Assembly (NCBI GenBank): GCA_035295125.1
Contig: DATGJP010000012.1
Location: 40,441 to 104,440, forward strand
DNA length: 64,000 nucleotides
Direction of reading: 5' to 3'
Source: JAICMB01 sp035295125
GTDB lineage: Bacteria; Acidobacteriota; Terriglobia; Bryobacterales; Bryobacteraceae
A program made the position numbers and the translations under genes. Below, piece after piece: positions 53,181-61,089 of this stretch. A model generated the notes under the pieces. The model ran no database searches, was not told the origin of the DNA, and was given only the letters and a program-made list of their open reading frames with translations. Within the stretch, counting starts at the first letter, position 1; each line of letters opens with the position of its first letter.

Positions 53181-53969
53181 TTAGGATCGCACGGACGGCT
53201 CAGGCTGATCTTCGAGAAGCGCTCGCAAGCGGGCCACTTCGAGCGAACGACGGCGCAGGACCTGCTCGTAGGACATCTTCGACGCCCCACGTACGAACAT
53301 GCCGATGAGGAAGGACCACAGGCCGCTGACGACATTGCCGCGTAGTACGCTGACGACGCCCAGCAACATCAATAAAACACCGAAGCCCGAACCAATTCGC
53401 GATGCGATGCGGGTGGATGGCACGATATCGCCCTTACGGCTCCAGATGGCGGCGCGCAGGACGCGGCCGCCGTCCAGCGGGAAGGCCGGGATCAAATTGA
53501 AGAGGCCCAGCAGCAGGTTGGTGGCGGCGAGATACCCGAAAATGGCGCCGATTTCAGCCTGGCCGGCGGACCGGAGGCCTATCGCTACTCCGAACGAACA
53601 CAGCGCAACCAGGAAACTGGTGAGCGGGCCCGCGATCGCCATCAGGAACTCGGTTTTCGCGGTAGGCGGCTCATCGGCCATCTCAGCGACTCCCCCAAAA
53701 ATGAACAACACGATGCCGCGCATCGGGATGCCGTAATGCCAGGCTACGGCCGAGTGAGCAAACTCGTGGATCACGATGGAGAAAAGCAGACCGAAAGCGC
53801 CAGCAATTCCCATCCAGATGTAGGCGGCCCTGGAATAACCGGGCAGCTCAAGCGGAAAGAAGCCGGTGGCAAGCGACCAGACGATGAGAACTGCCAGAAT
53901 TAACCAACTGGGATGTAACCTTACTTCAAACCCCAACAGATTGAAGAGCTTGATACCCCGACCGGACAT
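53181..53969 (-). CDS. Site-2 protease family (M50) membrane metalloprotease
   Basis: 262 residues with about six membrane helices. The zinc site HEFAHSAVAW (HExxH) is in a helix near residue 63, and NLIPAFPLDGGRVLRA near residue 160 supplies the third ligand (NPxPxxDGG-type). There are no CBS or PDZ domains, unlike SpoIVFB or RseP relatives. It would cut a membrane-embedded substrate, possibly an anti-sigma factor; none is adjacent. Upstream partner of galE. Confidence 0.88.
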   Translation of the reverse strand: MSGRGIKLFNLLGFEVRLHPSWLILAVLIVWSLATGFFPLELPGYSRAAYIWMGIAGAFGLLFSIVIHEFAHSAVAWHYGIPMRGIVLFIFGGVAEMADEPPTAKTEFLMAIAGPLTSFLVALCSFGVAIGLRSAGQAEIGAIFGYLAATNLLLGLFNLIPAFPLDGGRVLRAAIWSRKGDIVPSTRIASRIGSGFGVLLMLLGVVSVLRGNVVSGLWSFLIGMFVRGASKMSYEQVLRRRSLEVARLRALLEDQPEPSVRS

Positions 53970-54020
53970 TGAGCCAGTACCTCTACTTCATTGGACGGTT
54001 TCGAGGTTTGCCGGGTAACT

Positions 54021-55049
54021 TTATTTATACGACACCACGGCTCGATTGGGCAGCGGAGAGAGCTGGTACAGCTCACTCCTGGCGAATCCGGCGTTGCGGA
54101 ACATGGTCTCGTATTCCGAGAACGTATAGGCGTCGCCTTCCGACGTGCCCGTAAGCATCATCATGCTGAACATTGCATCAACCGGGGGCGTTACGCGGTC
54201 CTCGTTGGGGATGAACTCGGCCGTAAGGACCCGGCCTCCGGGATTCATCGAGGCGCAAATCTTTTTGAGCAGCTCCTCATTTCGCGCCGCGCTGAAGTGA
54301 TGCAGGAAGTTCGTGAGCAGCACGAGGTCATAGCCGTCGCCGAAATCGACATCGAAAGCGCTGCCCGCTATGGACGAATAGCGGTCGGCAACGCCGGCCT
54401 GGCGGGCGTTCTCCCACGCGACATCGAGAACATTGGCCCAGTCGACTGCGACGATGTGCGCATTGGGGTTGTGGCGCGCCACGGCGATGCCGTATAGCCC
54501 GTGACCGGCCGCAATGTCGAGCACCTTGCTATTTCGGCCCTCCGGAGCGCCCGCCAATAGAGCGAGCTTTTCGGCCGGCATGGACATCATGGGAGCCATG
54601 GATCGTGCGAAGGTTACCCAGATGGGGTTGTCGTAAGACATCGTGCCGTCGCTGGGCAACGTCGTGCCTCCCTGGCGGACGGCCTGGGCCATATCTTTGC
54701 CGGCGCCCATCTTCTCTTCCATTTCGCCGAGGAATTGCGCTGTCGTGCCCAAGTAGGCAGGAGAGTGTCGGCTCAGAAAGAGTGCCGATTCCGGAGAGAG
54801 TTCGTAGTGTCCGGCGTTCTTTCCGAGGAAACCCATCACCGTGAGGTAGTCGCAGAGGATGCGCGTTCCCCTTTCGCTCGTCTGCGTGGCGTGGGCAATC
54901 TCCGCCGCGGTGGTGTTGCCGTCGGCGATCGTGGTGAAGACGTTCAGCTCAATCGCTGCTCTCAGAGCGGCGGTGCGCTGATAGGCGTTGAGTGTTTCGA
55001 AGATGATCGCCGGTGACGGGTGAGGCCTGGAAGAAGTGCTGGTTGCCAT
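54021..55049 (-). CDS. O-methyltransferase-like SAM-dependent methyltransferase
   Basis: 342 residues from ATG 55049. The N-terminal ~100 residues form a winged-helix dimerisation domain (ELNVFTTIADGNTTAAEIAH), as in plant-type and antibiotic O-methyltransferases. SAM motif I is VLDIAAGHGLYGIAVARHNP; LVLLTNFLHHFSAARNEELL contains the catalytic His region, and GGRVLTAEFIPNED the following strand. It probably methylates a hydroxyl of a small aromatic compound. Alone on its strand and divergent from the Tricorn-like gene. Confidence 0.85.
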   Translation of the reverse strand: MATSTSSRPHPSPAIIFETLNAYQRTAALRAAIELNVFTTIADGNTTAAEIAHATQTSERGTRILCDYLTVMGFLGKNAGHYELSPESALFLSRHSPAYLGTTAQFLGEMEEKMGAGKDMAQAVRQGGTTLPSDGTMSYDNPIWVTFARSMAPMMSMPAEKLALLAGAPEGRNSKVLDIAAGHGLYGIAVARHNPNAHIVAVDWANVLDVAWENARQAGVADRYSSIAGSAFDVDFGDGYDLVLLTNFLHHFSAARNEELLKKICASMNPGGRVLTAEFIPNEDRVTPPVDAMFSMMMLTGTSEGDAYTFSEYETMFRNAGFARSELYQLSPLPNRAVVSYK

Positions 55050-55124
55050 ACGGAATATGATAACTGGGCAACCGCGGGTTGACGACGCACGTGGAAAGGG
55101 TGTAGCGTCACGCAAGGAGTCCCA

Positions 55125-58100
55125 ATGTCCAAGATCATTGCGCTCGCCGTGTTGTTTTCAGCGGTCGCCTCTGCGAATCCGGGCGACGGCAGACTGCTCG
55201 CCCAGCATCCTACCGTAAATAAGACCAACATTGTGTTTGCGTTCGCCGGTAATCTCTGGAGCGTTCCGCGCGATGGCGGCGAGGCCATACGTTTGACCGC
55301 CGGGACCGGCAATCAGTCGAGTCCCTATTTCTCACCCGATGGAACAAAGATTGCGTTCTCAGGCGAGTATGACGGCAATGTTGACGTGTTCGTCGTCCCG
55401 GCGACCGGAGGCACTCCGAAACGCCTCACGTATCACCCCGGCGCGGACATCGTAGCCGGCTGGACGCCTGACGGGAAAAACATTCTGTTCCGAACGAACC
55501 GCGACAGCTACTCGCGCTACACGCGTCTCTACACGGTTCCGGCGGAGGGTGGATTCGCGACGCCGATCGACCTGCCGATGGCGGATTCGGGCTCCTATTC
55601 GGCGGACGGCAGCCACCTGGCGTACCTTCCGCTCAACAAGGCCTTCGATTCCTGGAAGCGTTATCGCGGCGGCCGAACCACGCCCATTTGGATCGCGAAC
55701 ATGGCGGACGCCAAGGTCGAGAAGATTCCCCGCGACAATTCGAACGACTTTAATCCGATGTGGATTGGAGACAAGATCTACTTCCTTTCCGACCGTAACG
55801 GTCCGGTGACGCTGTTCTCCTATGACATGCGGTCGAAGAAGGTTGCCCAGGCGATTCGGAACGACGGGCTGGACATCAAGGCGGCTGACGCCGGGCCCGG
55901 TGCGATTGTTTACGAGCAGTTCGGCGAGGTGCACTTGTACGACCTGAAGTCCGGAAGCGCCCGGAAAGTCGACATCCGCTTGGAGGGAGACATCCCGGCC
56001 ATGCGGCCGACGTTCGAACGGGTGAACGGCCGGTTTGCACATGCGAAGTTGTCTCCGACCGGCATGCGCGCGCTGTTCGAAGCTCGCGGCGAGATTCTCA
56101 CCGCGCCGGCAGAAAAGGGCGACATCCGAAACCTCACCAACACGCCTGGTGTTGCTGAGCGTGACCCATCATGGTCGCCGGATGGTAAAAGCATCGCCTA
56201 CTTCTCGGATGAATCCGGCGAGTACGTGCTTCACATCCGCGCGCAGAACGGCATGGGAGAAGTGGAGAAGATCGATCTTGGCAAACCGGCGGCCTTCTAT
56301 TACGAGCCGCGCTGGTCGCCTGACAACAAGAAGATCGCATACACCGATAACCGGCTGCAGCTTTGGTATGTCGATCTCGAGAAAAAGACTCCGGTGAGGA
56401 TCGATGCCGACACCTACGACACGCCGGAACACTCGATGAACCCCGACTGGGCGCCGGATAACAAGTGGATCGCGTACACGAAGCTGCTCAAGAATCATTT
56501 GCGCGCGGTGTTTCTGTATTCGCTCGAAGAGGGCAAATCGCACCAGATCTCCGATGGTATGAGCGACGCCGAAAACGCCCTTTTCGACAAGAACGGGAAA
56601 TACCTGTACTTCAATGCCAGCACCAATCTGGGTTTGAGCACGGCTTGGCTCGACATGTCGAGCGAAGATCACACGACAACCCGAAGCGTCTATGCCGTAG
56701 TGCTGAACAAGACCGACGCATCGCCGGTCGCGCCGGAAAGCGACGACGAAAAGGCGGTCGAAGAGAAGAAACCGGACGCCGCGGCGAAGAAGGATGAGGC
56801 GGTCAACGTCAAGATCGATCTTGAAAACATCGATCAACGCATCGTCGCGCTTCCGATACCCGCGCGCAACTACGGCGGCATGGATATAGGAAAGACCGGC
56901 ATCCTGTTCGTTCGCGAAGAGGTCGAGACTCCGGGGCAGCCGCCTACAAGCACCGAATACAAGTTCGACCTGAAAACCCGCAAGACCGAGAAGCTGGTCG
57001 AAGGCATACGGATGTTCGAGATCTCCGGCAACGGCGAGAAGATGATGTACTCGCAGGGGAATGGTCCTTCGCCGAGCATCTTTATTGCAGCAACGTCGGC
57101 GCCGCCAAAGCCGGGCGAAGGCAAGCTGAACCTGGACGCCATGGAAGTGCGCGTCGACCCGATCGCCGAATGGAAGCAGATGTACCGCGAAGTGTGGCGC
57201 ATCGAGCGCGATTTCTTTTACGATCCCGGCCTGCACGGGCTCAATCTCGAAACGTTCTCGAAGAGGTACGAGCCGTACCTGGAAAACATCGCGAGCCGGG
57301 CAGATTTGAACTATTTGTTCCAGGAGATGCTTGGGGAGCTGACCGTCGGGCATTTGTTTGTCGCTGGCGGCGCGATTCCCGAAACACGGCACATTCGCGG
57401 CGGTTTACTCGGGGCGGACTACAAGATCGAGAACGGCCGCTACCGTTTTGCGCGAATCTACAGCGGCGAGAACTGGAACCCGCAGTTAAAGGCTCCGCTG
57501 ACCCAGCCGGGCGTCAATGTGGCGACGGGCGAGTATCTGCTTGCTATGAATGGACGCGATCTGCGTTCCAGCGATAACGTCTACGGCTTTTTCGAGGAGA
57601 CGGCGGGCAAGCAGGTAGTGTTGCGCGTGGGTCCGAACGCGGATGGGTCGGGATCGCGGGAGGTGACCGTCATCCCGGTAGACAGCGAGTACTCGCTGCG
57701 CAACCTGGCGTGGATCGAGGAGAATCGGCGCAAGGTCGATCGCTTGAGCAATGGGAAGCTGGCTTACGTCTATCTGCCGGACACGGCGGGAGGAGGCTTC
57801 ACCAATTTCAACCGCTATTTCTTTGCGCAGATCGATCGGGAGGGAGCTGTTATCGATGAGCGCTTCAACGGGGGCGGCCAGGTGGCCGATTACATCGTCG
57901 ATCACCTCAACCGGAGCGAGCTCAGCCGTTGGACGACGCGCTATGGCGAAGATTTCACGACGCCGCAAAACGCGATTTTCGGACCCAAGGTGATGATCAT
58001 TAATGAATACGCCGGGTCGGGGGGCGATGCGCTGCCTTGGATGTTCCGCGCGCGGCATGTCGGAACGCTGGTCGGGAAGCGGACCTGGGGTGGCCTGGTC

Positions 58101-58400
58101 GGAATCTTCGGATTTCCGGAGCTCATGGACGGCGGTGGGGTGACAGCGCCGAACCTGGCGTTCTGGAATCCTGCGAAGGCAGACTGGGAAATCGAGAATC
58201 ACGGCGTGCCGCCGGATATCGAGGTGGAGCAGGAGCCTGCCTTGGTGCGCGCCGGTCACGATCCGCAGTTGGAACGGGCGGTGGAAGTGGCGCTGGCGGA
58301 GTTGAAGAAGCATCCGCTCACGACGCCGAAGCATCCGCCGTTTCCGAATTATCACAAGACGACGCCGAGTGCGACGACGGACGGTGGTGGTTCGAAATAG
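55125..58400 (+). CDS. Tricorn-like S41 protease with beta-propeller domains
   Basis: 1091 residues: signal peptide (MSKIIALAVLFSAVASANPG), two WD40-like propellers with TolB-type PD40 repeats (SPYFSPDGTKIAFSGEYDG, RDPSWSPDGKSIAYFSDESG), a charged low-complexity loop near residue 545 (DDEKAVEEKKPDAAAKKDEA), then the C1 helical domain, a PDZ domain and the S41 catalytic domain. The nucleophile Ser is in NEYAGSGGDALP near residue 965, close to its place in archaeal Tricorn. The archaeal enzyme trims proteasome products in the cytosol; bacterial ones such as this carry signal peptides and act in the periplasm on imported peptides. Confidence 0.92.
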   Translation: MSKIIALAVLFSAVASANPGDGRLLAQHPTVNKTNIVFAFAGNLWSVPRDGGEAIRLTAGTGNQSSPYFSPDGTKIAFSGEYDGNVDVFVVPATGGTPKRLTYHPGADIVAGWTPDGKNILFRTNRDSYSRYTRLYTVPAEGGFATPIDLPMADSGSYSADGSHLAYLPLNKAFDSWKRYRGGRTTPIWIANMADAKVEKIPRDNSNDFNPMWIGDKIYFLSDRNGPVTLFSYDMRSKKVAQAIRNDGLDIKAADAGPGAIVYEQFGEVHLYDLKSGSARKVDIRLEGDIPAMRPTFERVNGRFAHAKLSPTGMRALFEARGEILTAPAEKGDIRNLTNTPGVAERDPSWSPDGKSIAYFSDESGEYVLHIRAQNGMGEVEKIDLGKPAAFYYEPRWSPDNKKIAYTDNRLQLWYVDLEKKTPVRIDADTYDTPEHSMNPDWAPDNKWIAYTKLLKNHLRAVFLYSLEEGKSHQISDGMSDAENALFDKNGKYLYFNASTNLGLSTAWLDMSSEDHTTTRSVYAVVLNKTDASPVAPESDDEKAVEEKKPDAAAKKDEAVNVKIDLENIDQRIVALPIPARNYGGMDIGKTGILFVREEVETPGQPPTSTEYKFDLKTRKTEKLVEGIRMFEISGNGEKMMYSQGNGPSPSIFIAATSAPPKPGEGKLNLDAMEVRVDPIAEWKQMYREVWRIERDFFYDPGLHGLNLETFSKRYEPYLENIASRADLNYLFQEMLGELTVGHLFVAGGAIPETRHIRGGLLGADYKIENGRYRFARIYSGENWNPQLKAPLTQPGVNVATGEYLLAMNGRDLRSSDNVYGFFEETAGKQVVLRVGPNADGSGSREVTVIPVDSEYSLRNLAWIEENRRKVDRLSNGKLAYVYLPDTAGGGFTNFNRYFFAQIDREGAVIDERFNGGGQVADYIVDHLNRSELSRWTTRYGEDFTTPQNAIFGPKVMIINEYAGSGGDALPWMFRARHVGTLVGKRTWGGLVGIFGFPELMDGGGVTAPNLAFWNPAKADWEIENHGVPPDIEVEQEPALVRAGHDPQLERAVEVALAELKKHPLTTPKHPPFPNYHKTTPSATTDGGGSK

Positions 58401-58421
58401 CCCAGGGTTAGGCAACCCGCG

Positions 58422-58461
58422 GCAGGAGGCCAGGGTAGCGGAAATGTGGACCGCGGGGCCT
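58422..58461. repeat. Intergenic inverted repeat
   Basis: GGAGGCC...GGCCTCC forms a 7-bp outer stem with GCGG...CCGC nested inside, between the convergent Tricorn-like and methyltransferase genes. It may serve as a two-way transcription stop. It does not carry the GGAAGGGTRRAGC motif of the other repeats. Confidence 0.4.
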
Positions 58462-58526
58462 CCCGATTTCGTGTTTTTCGAGTAGCAAGGCAACCGCTCA
58501 TAGCCAGGCCGTCGTTCTTCGCCGCT

Positions 58527-59300
58527 TTACGCTGCCGCGGCAGTCGCGATTACGATTGATTGATAGAATCCAGTCTCACGTGGGAATCGCCAGCGGATGT
58601 TCGTGAATCCGCGCGATTTCAAAATGCTGGTTATCTCATCGCGCAAGACCGCCCGATAGACCGACGCTCCATGAAAGTTCGCCCAGCCGGTGGAAGTTTC
58701 CCGTGTGATGTACATGTGAAAAATGTGCAGGCGCTCGTCCTGCCAGTCCCACAGTTGAAACACGATCCGGCGCTTTCCTGCGTCTGAGTAAAAAACTGGA
58801 CCTTGCACAACGGGACGCTGCGCGAGGATCTCGTCATAATCCCGAATGCTCGCGATGAAGATCCCTCCGCTGCGCAATTTTCCCCGTACCTGGTCTGCCG
58901 CTTGTGCAATGTCCGGGTCGGAGAGAAGGTGTGGCAGCGCGTTGTCCATGCAGATCACGGCGTGAAATTCGCCCGCCGGCAACTCGTCCAGGTTTCGCAT
59001 GTCGGCGACGAAGAATGGGACGTCAAGGCTTCGTAGCGCGGCCTCTGAACGAGCGCGCTCTACCGCACCCGTGCTTACGTCTGATCCGGTGATAGAGAAA
59101 CCCAGTCTTGCCAGCCCGAGTGTTTGAGTACCGATGCCGCACGCGCAATCGAGAACGGTGGTATCAGCCGCCGGGCACTCGCGGTGCAGGATGGATGCGA
59201 TCGCGGCTGCTTGCCGGGTCATCGACGCCTCCCAGTTTTCGAAGATGAGGTGGTAATCGCCGGCGAACTTGTCGTAAAAATCGCTCAGAGAGGCGGTCAT
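58527..59300 (-). CDS. SAM-dependent methyltransferase
   Basis: 257 residues from ATG 59300 (ATG 59318 possible). It starts with the typical YDKFAGDYHLIFENWE lead, then motif I VLDCACGIGTQTLGLARLGF, motif II region FFVADMRNLDELPAGEFHAV, and VICMDNALPHLLSDPDIAQA. Class I methyltransferase of the Methyltransf_25/11 type; resembles glycine/sarcosine N-methyltransferase relatives, but the substrate is not determined. Confidence 0.82.
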   Translation of the reverse strand: MTASLSDFYDKFAGDYHLIFENWEASMTRQAAAIASILHRECPAADTTVLDCACGIGTQTLGLARLGFSITGSDVSTGAVERARSEAALRSLDVPFFVADMRNLDELPAGEFHAVICMDNALPHLLSDPDIAQAADQVRGKLRSGGIFIASIRDYDEILAQRPVVQGPVFYSDAGKRRIVFQLWDWQDERLHIFHMYITRETSTGWANFHGASVYRAVLRDEITSILKSRGFTNIRWRFPRETGFYQSIVIATAAAA

Positions 59301-59507
59301 TGTATCGTCCAATATCAACCCAACGGTTTCGACAATTGTAGCCGGCTTCCTTTAGGCTCCCATCGGTCATTGGTCGTCTCGTCGATGATCGGTACAAGAA
59401 TTCCGACCCGATTTCGTCCTGAAACCTATGCTTCGTGAGACACATGCGGGACGAAGTACAATCAACGCATCAGGGATTCTGCGGTTAGCTTCGCTGAAAG
59501 GAGCACG

Positions 59508-60008
59508 ATGAATCCTTCATATAAGCTGATCGCCATCCTGTTCGGAATTGGCGTCACGCTGCACAATCTCGAAGAAGCCATGTTCCTGGTGAGCTGGGCC
59601 CGTTCGCATGTGACACTGTGGTTCGAGCCAAACCCGAAGATCTATTGGGTCTTGACCTCGTTGGTCAGCGTTGTGATTTGGGTTCCGATTGTTGGCGTTT
59701 GCATTTCGCCCGAGAGCCTCCATTTTCAAAGCGTCCTCTCAGGATTTGCCCTCGTCATGGCCGTCAACGCAGTGTTGCCGCACTTCATAATAAGCCTGGC
59801 CAAGCATTCTTATTCGCCGGGAGCGGGAACGGGAATGCTGTTCAATCTCCCACTTGGTGTGTTGCTGATCCATGCGCAGTTGAGCGCCCACGCAACCTCA
59901 CATCTAGAGGTCTGGCGAGATGCAGTTCTGTATGCGCTGTTGCTGACCCTCGGCGTCTTGGGGAGCTTGTACGGAGCTCATGCGGTCTTAGCCGCGAGAA
60001 AGGCATGA
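59508..60008 (+). CDS. HXXEE-motif membrane protein
   Basis: 166 residues with five hydrophobic helices. The first helix carries LHNLEEA, the H-x-x-E-E signature that names this family; conserved acidic and His residues in later helices (PHFIISLAKHSYSPG, HATSHLEVW) suggest a membrane metal or enzyme site. Function unknown. A GAAAGGAGCACG ribosome site precedes ATG 59508. Convergent with the DoxX-type gene. Confidence 0.82.
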   Translation: MNPSYKLIAILFGIGVTLHNLEEAMFLVSWARSHVTLWFEPNPKIYWVLTSLVSVVIWVPIVGVCISPESLHFQSVLSGFALVMAVNAVLPHFIISLAKHSYSPGAGTGMLFNLPLGVLLIHAQLSAHATSHLEVWRDAVLYALLLTLGVLGSLYGAHAVLAARKA

Positions 60009-60045
60009 GCATCGTGGCCTGTTGGAGCTGTCGCGAAAAGAACCC

Positions 60046-60438
60046 TTAGTGAGCCGGCCCCGCCGTTGAGAAGATCGGCTGCAGGACCATCCGGCCGTAC
60101 GCGATGAACGCCATGAGGAGACCCAGCACGCCGCTTAAGATGATTGGTGGGATCTCGCGGTACTTGGCGTGCACCCAGACGAACACAAGGCTCTCGATCG
60201 ACAGGACCATGGCGGCTACCACCGTGAGCGCCGGTTGCCAGTGGAAGGCGGCGGGGACGATTAACCCGCCCATGCAGACGAGTTCGAGGATGCCGAGGGC
60301 CATCCAGGCTCCCCGCGGCAACGCACCAAAGGACGGGGCCTGCTCGCTTATCTTGTCGAACATAAAGACCTTCATGACTCCCGATGCTCCGTATAGGAGC
60401 GCGGCGAGCACCTGCAGGACCCACAATACGATGTTCAT
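60046..60438 (-). CDS. DoxX-like membrane protein
   Basis: 130 residues with four helices. The first, VLQVLAALLYGASGVMKVFM, has the G-x-x-K pattern of DoxX-like proteins, and PRGAWMALGILELVCMGGLI begins the second. A strong GGGAGGAGG ribosome site lies before the start. Members are associated with quinone or redox systems but mostly uncharacterised. Confidence 0.82.
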   Translation of the reverse strand: MNIVLWVLQVLAALLYGASGVMKVFMFDKISEQAPSFGALPRGAWMALGILELVCMGGLIVPAAFHWQPALTVVAAMVLSIESLVFVWVHAKYREIPPIILSGVLGLLMAFIAYGRMVLQPIFSTAGPAH

Positions 60439-60689
60439 CGCGTGCCTCCTCCCGGTCTACCGTGTCGGCGCGCCCAGCGCGGTACCTCCCGCACGCGATC
60501 CGCGTTCTGAGCCCAGATCCAGTGACCAGTGAATACCTCATGATAATTCGCCTCCGGTCGCACAGAGGAGGCGTGATCCGTCTCATCCAGTTGAAGGCCG
60601 CCGTCACGTTCCCAAATAGTCTTGCGACTTGCCGATCTCGACGTTGGCGAATCCGCCTCAAAAGTCTTTCCAGCCGAGGCTCGGCGTGC

Positions 60690-60750
60690 CGATACCTTGA
60701 CCTTCGACCTATTCCAGTTGTATCGTGAATGGTAGAAGGTTGAGGTATCG
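60690..60750 (+). promoter_or_regulatory. Promoter and operator-like repeat of the second PadR gene
   Basis: TTGACC (60697-60702) and TATCGT (60721-60726) are spaced by 18 bp, a plausible promoter. CGATACCTTGACC (60690-60702) and GGTTGAGGTATCG (60738-60750) form a 13-bp inverted repeat with 11 matches; the left arm covers the -35 box and the right arm includes the ribosome site directly before ATG 60751. This layout suits self-repression by PadR. The rest of the 312-bp gap (60439-60689) shows no gene. Confidence 0.6.
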
Positions 60751-61089
60751 ATGCCCCCTCCACGTTTTCCTATCCCGCAAGGCACGCTCGACATGTTGAT
60801 TCTCCAAATCCTATCGCTTGAATCCGCCCATGGCTACGGCATAGCGCAACGGCTGGAGCAGATCTCGCGCTCGGTGGTCCAGGTGAACCAGGGCTCGCTC
60901 TATCCGGCCCTTCACCGCCTGGAGCAGAAAGGCTGGCTGCGAGCCGAGTGGAAAGAGTCGGAGACCGGCCGTGAGGCCAAATTCTACTCCCTTACGCGCG
61001 CCGGACGGCATCAACTTGCCGTCGAGAAGGATAGCTGGGCGCGCCTCTCCGGCGCCGTCAACCTGATCTTCGAGGAGGGCAGCCGATGA
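60751..61089 (+). CDS. PadR family transcriptional regulator
   Basis: 112 residues. QGTLDMLILQILSLESAHGY and GSLYPALHRLEQKGWLRAEW are the PadR winged-helix landmarks; the C-terminus is the short dimer helix (LTRAGRHQLAVEKDSWARL). Its stop overlaps the ADOP start by 4 bp, so the two are co-translated. Close relative of the PadR at 37.6 kb. Confidence 0.93.
   Translation: MPPPRFPIPQGTLDMLILQILSLESAHGYGIAQRLEQISRSVVQVNQGSLYPALHRLEQKGWLRAEWKESETGREAKFYSLTRAGRHQLAVEKDSWARLSGAVNLIFEEGSR

Noticed and set aside
56169..57392. 407-codon open frame opposite the Tricorn-like protease
   Set aside because: Antisense to propeller and protease domains with conserved motifs; no domain of its own.
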